Both the position numbers and the translations under genes were made by a program. Of a stretch of DNA of 48,406 nucleotides, positions 41,618 through 48,406 are shown in pieces. The notes under the pieces were generated by a model. That model saw only the letters and a list, made by a program, of their open reading frames with translations. It did no database searches and was not told the DNA's origin. This stretch comes from Clostridiaceae bacterium (GTDB taxonomy: Bacteria > Bacillota > Clostridia > Oscillospirales > Acutalibacteraceae). How positions within the stretch are numbered: the first letter of the stretch is position 1; each line of letters starts with the position of its first letter. The stretch spans positions 1 to 48,406 of the forward strand of contig JAEDLK010000010.1 in the NCBI GenBank assembly GCA_016295355.1, written 5' to 3'.

Positions 41618-42217
41618 TTGGAAGGCAAGAGTTTGACCGACATTGTGGCAGCAAACATCACCGCTTTACGTAAGGAACACAAAATGACACAGCTTGCCTT
41701 GGCAGAACAACTGAACTATTCCGACAAGGCCGTTTCCAAGTGGGAACGGGGAGAAAGCCTGCCGGAATTGGCTGCGTTAAAGGAAATCGCCCGAATTATG
41801 GGTGTGACGGTGGACTATCTTTTGAGCGAGGATCACAGGGATTACACCGACACGCACCAGCAATATACAACTCATCAAAAACGAAATCGGTTGATTATTT
41901 CGCTGATCTCGGTGATGCTGGTTTGGTTTATTGCCACCTTCGTTTATATTAACTTTTCGGCTTTTTCTTTGCCGAATTTCGCCCAGTGGCTGGTGTTTGT
42001 TTGTGCCGTGCCGGTGTCCAGCATTGTGGCATTGGTTTTTAACAGCATTTGGGGTAAACGACGGTATAATTTTTTGATTATTTCGATCTTGGTGTGGAGC
42101 GTATTGGTTACCTTTTATTTGATAGCCCACAATTATTCACTGGATCTTTGGCGGGTCTTTTATTTAGGCGTTCCGGCGCAGATTATTATTATTCTTTGGT
42201 CAAGAATCAAAAAATAG
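41618..42217 (+). CDS. XRE regulator with C-terminal membrane helices
   Basis: 199 residues, read from a TTG at 41618 with GGAGG eight nt upstream; the GTG at 41609 overlaps that site and is not used. N-terminal HTH_3 (about 8-62; KMTQLALAEQLNYSDKAVSK, WERGESLPELAALKEIA, VDYLLSE). Then a linker and about four membrane helices (LIISLISVMLVWFIATFVYI; WLVFVCAVPVSSIVALVF; YNFLIISILVWSVLVTFYLI; FYLGVPAQIIIILW). The layout is that of a membrane-bound DNA-binding regulator common in Firmicutes. Signal and targets unknown; it may control the convergently placed or downstream genes. Confidence 0.88.
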   Translation: MEGKSLTDIVAANITALRKEHKMTQLALAEQLNYSDKAVSKWERGESLPELAALKEIARIMGVTVDYLLSEDHRDYTDTHQQYTTHQKRNRLIISLISVMLVWFIATFVYINFSAFSLPNFAQWLVFVCAVPVSSIVALVFNSIWGKRRYNFLIISILVWSVLVTFYLIAHNYSLDLWRVFYLGVPAQIIIILWSRIKK

Positions 42218-42228
42218 AGGGAACAGCT

Positions 42229-42463
42229 ATGGTTGCTATTGGCACCTCAACACTTTCCGTTGCGATCAACGATGAATTGCTTGGTTCCATGGAAGCCGCA
42301 GGACTTAAGGTTATGGAAATTTCTTGGGGTTGATATGAAACCTTCAAAAACCATTGTCCGTCGGGATCTCACCTATGCCGATTTGACCAATAACGCAAAG
42401 GAAATCTTCGAAGGAAAAGTCCCGTCGGCCATCGGAAAACGGGTCGAAAATCCCGGGTTTTAA
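42229..42463 (+). pseudogene. Fragment of a sugar isomerase/epimerase-like gene
   Basis: MVAIGTSTLSVAINDELLGS then MEAAGLKVMEISWG before a stop, with GAGGG upstream. This resembles the first strand and helix of TIM-barrel sugar-phosphate isomerase/epimerases (IGTST...INE...AGI-AMEIS). A second frame follows (MKPSKTIVRRDLTYADLTNN, AKEIFEGKVPSAIGKRV) that could be unrelated. The rest of a barrel is absent. Weak identification. Confidence 0.35.
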
Positions 42464-42527
42464 GCCGTTTACGATAAGTTGTTCAAATAAAGAAATAATG
42501 AAAAAGACATAAAGGAGACGATGAATC

Positions 42528-42767
42528 ATGAAACAGTTTTCAACAACCGAAAAAGTGCTGATGGGCGTGGGAGCCGCCGTGCTACTGTCGGCTGCCGCTT
42601 ATGGCGTTGTCACACTGGTGCGTCGCCGCAAGGCCTCTCTTGAGGTTCTGGAGTTCCAAGCAGACGATCAAAACGAGGAAGAGACTTTTGTCGGCACAAA
42701 TGCGCCGGCGGAGGCGCAGGCTGAGGAGTCGCCCGAACAGAAAACGGTCGATACAAGCGAGGCCTGA
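42528..42767 (+). CDS. Small single-pass membrane protein
   Basis: 79 residues: a short N-terminus, one membrane helix (about 10-30; VLMGVGAAVLLSAAAYGVVT), basic RRRK after it, then an acidic tail rich in Glu, Ala and Gln. The basic cluster places the tail in the cytoplasm. AAAGGAG precedes the ATG by about eight nt, so it is likely translated. No family recognised. Short membrane proteins of this form occur beside surface-protein genes, but no functional link is shown here. Confidence 0.6.
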   Translation: MKQFSTTEKVLMGVGAAVLLSAAAYGVVTLVRRRKASLEVLEFQADDQNEEETFVGTNAPAEAQAEESPEQKTVDTSEA

Positions 42768-42864
42768 CAGAGCCGACACCCCGATTGGGAACACAAAGCA
42801 AGAAGTTGCCGCCCGAAACATGGTTTTGGGCGGTACTCTTTTTCAGTCATACCGACAAATTGAC

Positions 42865-42893
42865 TTGACTTTACTTCACAACTTTTGTATAAT
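42865..42893 (+). promoter_or_regulatory. Promoter of the dockerin-protein gene
   Basis: TTGACT (42865-42870), 17 bp, TATAAT (42888-42893); the leader to the start codon is about 128 nt. Confidence 0.8.
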
Positions 42894-43027
42894 TACAATG
42901 TATAAGGGTATGATTCGGCTTTTTCGCCGTTTTGCGAAGCCATCGGCTATCAAAACGGGATGTGGTTGTGTTATGCTATCTGTAACGGACAAAACGGCGC
43001 CGTTCAAGTTCAGGGAGGAAAGACCCA

Positions 43028-45649
43028 ATGAAAAAATTCTTAAGCGTGCTTCTTTGTTTAACCATGGTTCTTTCGGTTGTTTCCATGGCCGGAATCACAG
43101 CCAATGCGTACAGCTTCGAGGAGTTGGACACCGACCGAGATATGCGGGTGGCCTTTACCTTTGAAAACGATTGCCAAACAAAGTTTATTCACAATTCTTC
43201 GCCGAGCGTTTGGTCGGTGGACAAAACGCATTCGTTGTCATATTATCCGACTTCATGGGTGAGCGGCAGCGTGGAAAACAACCCGGTTACCGGCAACACC
43301 GGTGTGAACGGCAGTGTGGTGAATGCCAGTGGCAAGGCGTGGTTTTGCTGTGTGCAGGATCGTCAGAGTTGGCGTACACAAGGCGGTACGGTGGTTCATG
43401 TACTGAAGGAGGACGGCACCACAGAACCGTTGGTTTTGGAGAACGGCGTTACCTACACCGTATCGTTGGATTACCTCGTATATAAAACCCACAGAACGGA
43501 TGATTTTACCAACCTCAGCGGCAATACATCCCATATCAGTGTAACAGAACCGGATTCGGGATCCATTGGATACGGCTATCAGCTGACAAGCAACTCAAAT
43601 TACCATCCGCTGACTAAACCAAAGACCACATTGGGAACTTTCTATAGCTATACCGAGAAGGCAAACGGTGCTGACGGTAAGACCTATACCGGATTCTCAG
43701 GTACTGAGCAAACCGGCTCCTGGTATCATTGCTCCTATACCTTTACGCCTACCGGAATGAATGAGCTTGACTTTTCCAGTGAGGGTGTTACAACTGCTAA
43801 AGACGGCGACCCATTCCTTATTATTTTCCGAAACTTTGCCGGTGGCGGCGGACAAACGTATATTGATAATATTGTTGTGACCCGTGAGGTGGAGGCCACC
43901 TTCAACGGTATGGGCGGTACTCCGACAGCCTCCACGGTGAAAGGTTTTGTGGGTGATCCCATCACCCTACCTTCGGCCGGTCGCTTTGGTTATGAATTCG
44001 ACGGTTGGTATGAAGACGGTGCGTGCACCAAGCTCTTCACAGGCAATCAATTTACCGCCGAAATGCACTACAGCCCGTTGTATGCAGGATGGAGCAACCA
44101 AAAAATCGGCTTTGAAAGCTACAAACCGGCCGCCGATAACGGCAAGGCCCTGGGTAGCCTTTTCGCCGTCAGCGCTTACCGCGCTTTCAGCGGAAACCGT
44201 TCTATGCGGTATGAATACACGGCCAATCAGTTGACCGATGCAAAGCGAACCGATGCTTCGAACCTTATCAGTTTGAAGCCCCTCGAGAGGAATCAGGGGT
44301 ATCGAGTACAGTTTAAGTATTATATTCCGTCCGGTAAGGGCGGCGTTACGGTGTATCCTGTTACCATGGGAACAGCCTATGACAGCAGCTCTACTTATAA
44401 AGCCTATTCCGACAAGGCTAATACCCTTACTGATATAGGTGTATGGCGTACTTGCGTGTTATATTTTACATCTGACTTTGCCGGTGACGGAAAGAATCTG
44501 GCCTTGCATGTTCATGCCACCGATAATGTGGATACCGTCGTTTACATTGATGATGTCATTGTTAAAGAAAGCATGGGCGGCAGAACGCTGGTAGTGAACG
44601 CCGGACCAGGATTGATTGACAATCAGTCTGAAGCAACCGTTGCGATGGACTTTGGCTCACGTCTGGTCTTTGAAGATCTTCACTATGATAACCATGCGGT
44701 AGCCGGGTATTATTATGATGCGGCTTTTACTCGTCCCTGCAATGATCAAATTTTTACGGAAAAATTGGCCGACAGCAAGTTATATGTAAAATGGTCCGAA
44801 TTGGATGATTTAGAGCATTATCGCTTTGCCAAGCAGGAGGGCGCTCTGCAGAATGGCTTTGCTTTGAGCCGTGTGTATGCACAAAGCGGTGTCTTTTCCT
44901 TGGCTTTGACCAGTGACGGCACAGCCGAAGAACCCGGTATTGCTATGGTCGGCGAGGCGACCAACGACACACAGTATGTCATCAGCTTCCGCTATTACAC
45001 CACCACGCCCGGCACCTTTACGGTAGGGCCGGCTACGATGAATGCCGATTTTGCCAAGACGGTAAATACTGACTATACCAAGAGCACTATTCAGGGTGGT
45101 GCAAGAGAGTGGAAAACCGCTATCATTGCCTTTAAGGCTCAAATCACCGGCAGCAAAGGTCGTTTGGCTTTGGCCATTCAAGCGCCGGCTGGTGTTGCTT
45201 CTGTTTTGTATGTGGACGATGTGACCGTAACACCGTTGGGATCGAACGAACGATATGTTTTATTTGATACCACAGCCTATGGCGGTGATCGTACCGTTTC
45301 CATCGGCACCGTCGGTTCTGCCATTCAGTTCCCGAATGAGCCGGCCGCATTCGGCTATCGTTTTGACGGCTGGTACACCAACAAGACCTTTGTGACAGCC
45401 TTTAGTGAGAAAAACTTTTCGACCAGCAGGGTCGTTTACGCCAAGGAAACGGCCGTAACTCTGTCAGAGGTGACGGGTGATGTTGACGGTAACGGAAAGA
45501 TTGATACCGCTGACTTGGTACGATTAAAGCAATATCTTGCCGGATACAATGTACAGGTCACCGAAACCGGTGCCGATGCTAATGGCGACGGAGTTATCAA
45601 TGCCATGGACTTGGTGCGGTTGTATAAAAAATTGGCCGGATTGGTTTAA
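43028..45649 (+). CDS. Secreted modular protein with C-terminal dockerin
   Basis: 873 residues. Signal peptide about 1-27 (ends ITANA). Three jelly-roll, CBM-like modules (about 28-285, 353-515, 589-735), each closing with a Y(I/V)D(N/D)(I/V) strand, alternate with three InlB B-type repeats (288-352 with FDGWYEDGACTKLF, 520-588 with VAGYYYDAAFTRP, 737-806 with FDGWYTNKTFVTAF). The end, about 815-873, is a type I dockerin with two calcium loops (DVDGNGKIDTADLVRLKQYL and DANGDGVINAMDLVRLYKKL). The dockerin should dock to a cohesin, placing the protein on a scaffold. No catalytic domain is seen. It shares the module pattern with the 1214-residue protein. RBS GGGAGGAAAG. Confidence 0.87.
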   Translation: MKKFLSVLLCLTMVLSVVSMAGITANAYSFEELDTDRDMRVAFTFENDCQTKFIHNSSPSVWSVDKTHSLSYYPTSWVSGSVENNPVTGNTGVNGSVVNASGKAWFCCVQDRQSWRTQGGTVVHVLKEDGTTEPLVLENGVTYTVSLDYLVYKTHRTDDFTNLSGNTSHISVTEPDSGSIGYGYQLTSNSNYHPLTKPKTTLGTFYSYTEKANGADGKTYTGFSGTEQTGSWYHCSYTFTPTGMNELDFSSEGVTTAKDGDPFLIIFRNFAGGGGQTYIDNIVVTREVEATFNGMGGTPTASTVKGFVGDPITLPSAGRFGYEFDGWYEDGACTKLFTGNQFTAEMHYSPLYAGWSNQKIGFESYKPAADNGKALGSLFAVSAYRAFSGNRSMRYEYTANQLTDAKRTDASNLISLKPLERNQGYRVQFKYYIPSGKGGVTVYPVTMGTAYDSSSTYKAYSDKANTLTDIGVWRTCVLYFTSDFAGDGKNLALHVHATDNVDTVVYIDDVIVKESMGGRTLVVNAGPGLIDNQSEATVAMDFGSRLVFEDLHYDNHAVAGYYYDAAFTRPCNDQIFTEKLADSKLYVKWSELDDLEHYRFAKQEGALQNGFALSRVYAQSGVFSLALTSDGTAEEPGIAMVGEATNDTQYVISFRYYTTTPGTFTVGPATMNADFAKTVNTDYTKSTIQGGAREWKTAIIAFKAQITGSKGRLALAIQAPAGVASVLYVDDVTVTPLGSNERYVLFDTTAYGGDRTVSIGTVGSAIQFPNEPAAFGYRFDGWYTNKTFVTAFSEKNFSTSRVVYAKETAVTLSEVTGDVDGNGKIDTADLVRLKQYLAGYNVQVTETGADANGDGVINAMDLVRLYKKLAGLV

Positions 45650-45661
45650 TCGTGACTCAAT

Positions 45662-45689
45662 AAAAGACCACCTTCGGGTGGTCTTTTTT
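45662..45689 (+). terminator. Terminator after the dockerin-protein gene
   Basis: AAAAGACCACC (45662-45672), TTCG loop, GGTGGTCTTTTTT (45677-45689). Confidence 0.92.
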
Positions 45690-46089
45690 GTACAAAGTCA
45701 GACGGTTTTGTGTGGCGTCTGGTTCATAAACGGTGGGTATACCTGCACATCTTTTATCGAGGCAATGAAATGGTCTAATGATTTATAAATCGGTCATTTG
45801 GCGGGAACACAAAATTTTCTGCCCTTTGTGGGATTGGAGCCTTAACAACAAACAATCATCGGGCTTTGTGACGAAGGATTCAAAAGGAAAAAAGGCTTTA
45901 CACACAGGGCAAGGATTTATTGTTTTCCGTGCTGTCATATAGCCGGAACGAAATACTCCATATTATCATGGGAGCACAAACCCGCCTTCAAAGTCACATA
46001 AATGGTAAAACATCGGCATGAACTGTCCACATTGCATAATAATCGGTTTACACATTTTGGTGGTATAAATGCCCAAACGCAAAGAGAAT
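45690..46089. other. Intergenic region before glnN
   Basis: About 400 bp without a credible gene or known RNA motif. Confidence 0.5.
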
Positions 46090-46118
46090 TTGACAAATAG
46101 GGCGGGACAAGGTATACT
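46090..46118 (+). promoter_or_regulatory. Promoter of glnN
   Basis: TTGACA (46090-46095), 17 bp, TATACT (46113-46118). Confidence 0.85.
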
Positions 46119-46168
46119 GGTATATCATGAGATAAGTTTGCTACATTTACACGGGGAGGCCGTTGTCA

Positions 46169-48250
46169 ATGGAAAAGGTTACCGAGATGTTCGGTTGTGA
46201 TGTTTTCAGCGATAAGGAAATGCAAAAGCGGTTGCCGGAGCCGATTTATCAAGTTCTTAAGAAGACCATTGAGCAGGGGACCGATTTAGACAGCAGCATT
46301 GCCAATACGGTTGCCGCTGCCATGAAGGAATGGGCGATTGAAAAAGGTGCCACTCATTTTACCCATTGGTTCCAGCCCATGACCGGCATTACGGCTGAAA
46401 AACACGACAGCTTTATTACACCTCAGGGCGACGGCGTTCTGATGGAGTTTTCCGGCAAAGAGTTAATCAAGGGCGAGGCGGACGGTTCTTCCTTTCCGTC
46501 AGGCGGTTTGCGAGCCACCTTTGAGGCCAGGGGCTATACGGCGTGGGATCCGTCCTCCTATGCCTTTGTCAAGGACGGCTCTTTATGTATTCCCACAGCG
46601 TTTTGCTCTTACGGCGGCGAATCGTTGGATAAAAAGACTCCGTTGCTGCGCTCTATGCGCGCGATTAGTCAGTCGGCCTATCGGTTGATTCGGCTGTTTG
46701 GCAATGACGATGTCAATAGCGTGTATCCCACCGTGGGCGCCGAGCAGGAATACTTTCTTATTGATAAAAGGCTGTATGAACAACGAGAGGATTTGCGTTT
46801 TTGCGGTCGTACTTTATTCGGCAGTATGCCGCCCAAGGGTCAGGAGTTAAGCGACCACTATTACGGCAGTATCAAGCCCCGTATTTCTGCCTTTATGAAG
46901 GATTTGGACGTGGAGCTGTGGCGAAAGGGTATTTTGGCTAAAACAGAGCACAACGAGGCCGCACCGGCACAGCATGAAATGGCGCCGATCTTTACCACCG
47001 TTAACATTGCCACCGATCACAACCAGTTGACGATGGAGATTATGAAGAATGTCGCCGAGCGACACGGCATGGTTTGCCTATTGCACGAAAAGCCGTTCCG
47101 TGGCGTGAACGGAAGCGGTAAGCACAACAACTGGTCGCTTTCGACCGATCGTGGCACAAATCTGTTTAACCCCGGCAAAACACCCAGCGAAAACACCCAG
47201 TTTTTGCTGTTGCTTTGTGCGGTGATTCAAGCTGTGGATGAAAACCAGGATTTGTTACGGATTTCGATTGCATCGGCCGGAAATGATCACCGTTTGGGGG
47301 CTTTGGAAGCGCCTCCGGCAATCATTTCTATGTTCTTGGGCGATGAACTGACCGAAATTTTGGATTCGATTGAAAGCAGTACCGTCTACAAGGAAAAGGG
47401 ACGCACGCAAATGGAACTGATGAACGGCGTATTGCCCTGCATCTTCCGAGATAACACGGATCGCAACCGTACCAGTCCCTTTGCCTTTACCGGCAACAAA
47501 TTTGAATTCCGTATGCCCGGTTCATCCGATTCCATTGCCTGTACCAACACCATTCTTAACACCATTGTGGCATCGGTGTTTGACCGATACTGCGACCGTT
47601 TGGATAGGGCCGAGGACTTTGAGCAGGAAGTTTATAACCTGATCCGGGAATCCTACAGTGCGCATAAACGCATTATTTTCAACGGGGATGGTTATTCCGA
47701 GGAATGGAAGCAAGAGGCGGCTCGCCGTGGATTGCTGAATTTGCCCGACACTGTGACGGCTTTTTCGCATTACTGCGACGAAAAGAATGTTGCAATGTTT
47801 GCCAAGTACGGCATTTTTTCGCAGACTGAACTGCGCTCTCGGACAGCGGTTCTGGTGGACAACTACAGCAAGACCTTGCTGATTGAAGCCAAAACCGCTC
47901 TGTCGATGATTAGGGGACAGATTCTTCCGGCCTTTTCGGCTTATGCCGTGACGCTGTGTCAATCGGCTGCCTGCAAGCAAAGTGCCGGACTTTCCCACTC
48001 CTATGAAACCGAAACAGCCGAAAAGTTGGCAAGTCTTTCGGATGAGTTGTATAAGGGTGTGGGTGAGTTAGAGCAGAAAATCGGTATGGCGGCCTCTTTG
48101 AACGAAACCTTCGAGAAGGCTATTTGCTGTCGGGACATGCTGATTCCGGCGCTGGAGCATTTAAGGGAATCGGTCGATGCCGGCGAGATTTTGCTGGCCG
48201 AGGATTATTTGCCGTATCCATCGTATAAAGATTTATTATTTGGCATCTAA
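46169..48250 (+). CDS. glnN: Glutamine synthetase type III
   Basis: A 693-residue enzyme; the length is that of GSIII (about 700), not GSI (about 440). It makes glutamine from glutamate, ammonia and ATP. MKEWAIEKGATHFTHWFQPM and TGITAEKHDSF at the N-terminus, GAEQEYFLIDK (metal Glu), KTEHNEAAPAQHEMAPIF, NGSGKHNNWSLSTDRGTNLF and RNRTSPFAFTGNKFEFR are the diagnostic GSIII segments. The ATG at 46169 has GGAGG nine nt upstream; a TTG two codons earlier is too close to it. Single-gene transcript with its own promoter and terminator. Confidence 0.97.
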   Translation: MEKVTEMFGCDVFSDKEMQKRLPEPIYQVLKKTIEQGTDLDSSIANTVAAAMKEWAIEKGATHFTHWFQPMTGITAEKHDSFITPQGDGVLMEFSGKELIKGEADGSSFPSGGLRATFEARGYTAWDPSSYAFVKDGSLCIPTAFCSYGGESLDKKTPLLRSMRAISQSAYRLIRLFGNDDVNSVYPTVGAEQEYFLIDKRLYEQREDLRFCGRTLFGSMPPKGQELSDHYYGSIKPRISAFMKDLDVELWRKGILAKTEHNEAAPAQHEMAPIFTTVNIATDHNQLTMEIMKNVAERHGMVCLLHEKPFRGVNGSGKHNNWSLSTDRGTNLFNPGKTPSENTQFLLLLCAVIQAVDENQDLLRISIASAGNDHRLGALEAPPAIISMFLGDELTEILDSIESSTVYKEKGRTQMELMNGVLPCIFRDNTDRNRTSPFAFTGNKFEFRMPGSSDSIACTNTILNTIVASVFDRYCDRLDRAEDFEQEVYNLIRESYSAHKRIIFNGDGYSEEWKQEAARRGLLNLPDTVTAFSHYCDEKNVAMFAKYGIFSQTELRSRTAVLVDNYSKTLLIEAKTALSMIRGQILPAFSAYAVTLCQSAACKQSAGLSHSYETETAEKLASLSDELYKGVGELEQKIGMAASLNETFEKAICCRDMLIPALEHLRESVDAGEILLAEDYLPYPSYKDLLFGI

Positions 48251-48263
48251 CCGGCGAGAATAC

Positions 48264-48315
48264 ACAACAGGGATGTAAAAAAACATCGTTTTTTTACATC
48301 CCTGTTGTTTTCTTT
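48264..48315 (+). terminator. Terminator after glnN
   Basis: ACAACAGGGATGTAAAAAAA (from 48264) pairs with TTTTTTTACATCCCTGTTGT (to 48309), followed by TTCTTT. Confidence 0.9.
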
Positions 48316-48322
48316 ATCAACC

Positions 48323-48406
48323 ATCATGACTATAGAATATCGAAACACTAAAAAGCGTTTCGATAAGCCGATTTTATCGGCTTTTGCAAATTCAAATACG
48401 CACTGT
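48323..48406 (+). mobile_element. MITE copy C, cut by the window end
   Basis: Begins ATCATGACTATAGAATATCG and follows copy B through the GCGTTTCG and AAGCCGATTTTATCGGCTTTT... stem region to the last base (CAAATTCAAATACGCACTGT). It lies just past the glnN terminator. Confidence 0.85.

Noticed and set aside
42960..43027. Upstream ATG frames before the dockerin-protein gene as an alternative start
   Set aside because: The ATG at 43028 has GGGAGGAAAG at proper distance and begins a clear signal peptide.
8188..48309. Similar A/T-tract hairpins after upp and glnN as a dispersed repeat
   Set aside because: Likeness is limited to the GTAAA/TTTAC stem and T-run; ordinary terminators suffice.

Overview
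The window looks like a chromosomal segment of a Gram-positive, spore-forming gut Clostridium relative (Oscillospirales/Ruminococcaceae type). The case rests on strong GGAGG ribosome sites, TTGACA-17-TATAAT promoters, a Cys T-box leader, spoIID, a type III glutamine synthetase, MdoB/LtaS-type polymer synthesis, and secreted proteins with InlB-type repeats and a dockerin. This is inference from gene content only; no rRNA or phylogenetic marker was compared.

Layout. 1-5.6 kb is accessory: a divergent XRE regulator/orphan RelB-DinJ antitoxin pair, then a glycyl-radical enzyme, its activase and a short-chain dehydrogenase under a divergent AraC regulator. 5.7-7.2 kb holds a frameshifted tyrosine integrase and a DUF6061-like scrap, abutting the 3' end of an initiator tRNA-Met gene. 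7.25-7.7 kb has three tRNAs (fMet, Glu, Met). 8.2-17.1 kb is core: tsaE-tsaB-rpiB-upp, an MdoB/LtaS-like enzyme, a membrane protein, spoIID, and greA-lysS.

17.06-19.55 kb is a small segment bounded by two near-identical copies of the lysS 3' end (both read FPTMKPID-stop). It carries PlsY-like acyltransferase and a diacylglycerol-glucosyltransferase-like gene, as if an element had integrated at the end of lysS and restored it. 19.6-27.2 kb is AT-rich and decaying: an AraC regulator facing a catabolic cluster (type I dehydroquinase-like gene, MDR dehydrogenase, broken EamA transporter, Gfo/Idh/MocA oxidoreductase, SDR, quinone oxidoreductase) and a REP-type transposase relic. A MITE family (three copies in the window) splits the dehydroquinase-like gene exactly at a TATA and supplies the last residues of the AraC protein. 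27.2-28.9 kb is a TetR-cation/proton antiporter operon with a palindrome at its promoter.

29.2-32.5 kb is a cysteine T-box operon, cysE-cysS-methyltransferase. 33.3-38.9 kb and 43.0-45.6 kb encode extracellular polysaccharide-related proteins: a 1214-residue membrane-anchored modular protein, a GH16 lipoprotein with its ExDxxE catalytic motif intact, and a dockerin-ended paralogue of the first. Between them are dut, a LOG-family gene, an E2-like acyltransferase lacking the usual catalytic motif, an XRE membrane regulator and small fragments. The window ends with glnN, its terminator and the start of a third MITE copy.

The most unusual items are the lysS-3'-end duplication around a two-gene lipid cassette, the clean MITE insertion, and the glycyl-radical cluster of unknown substrate.
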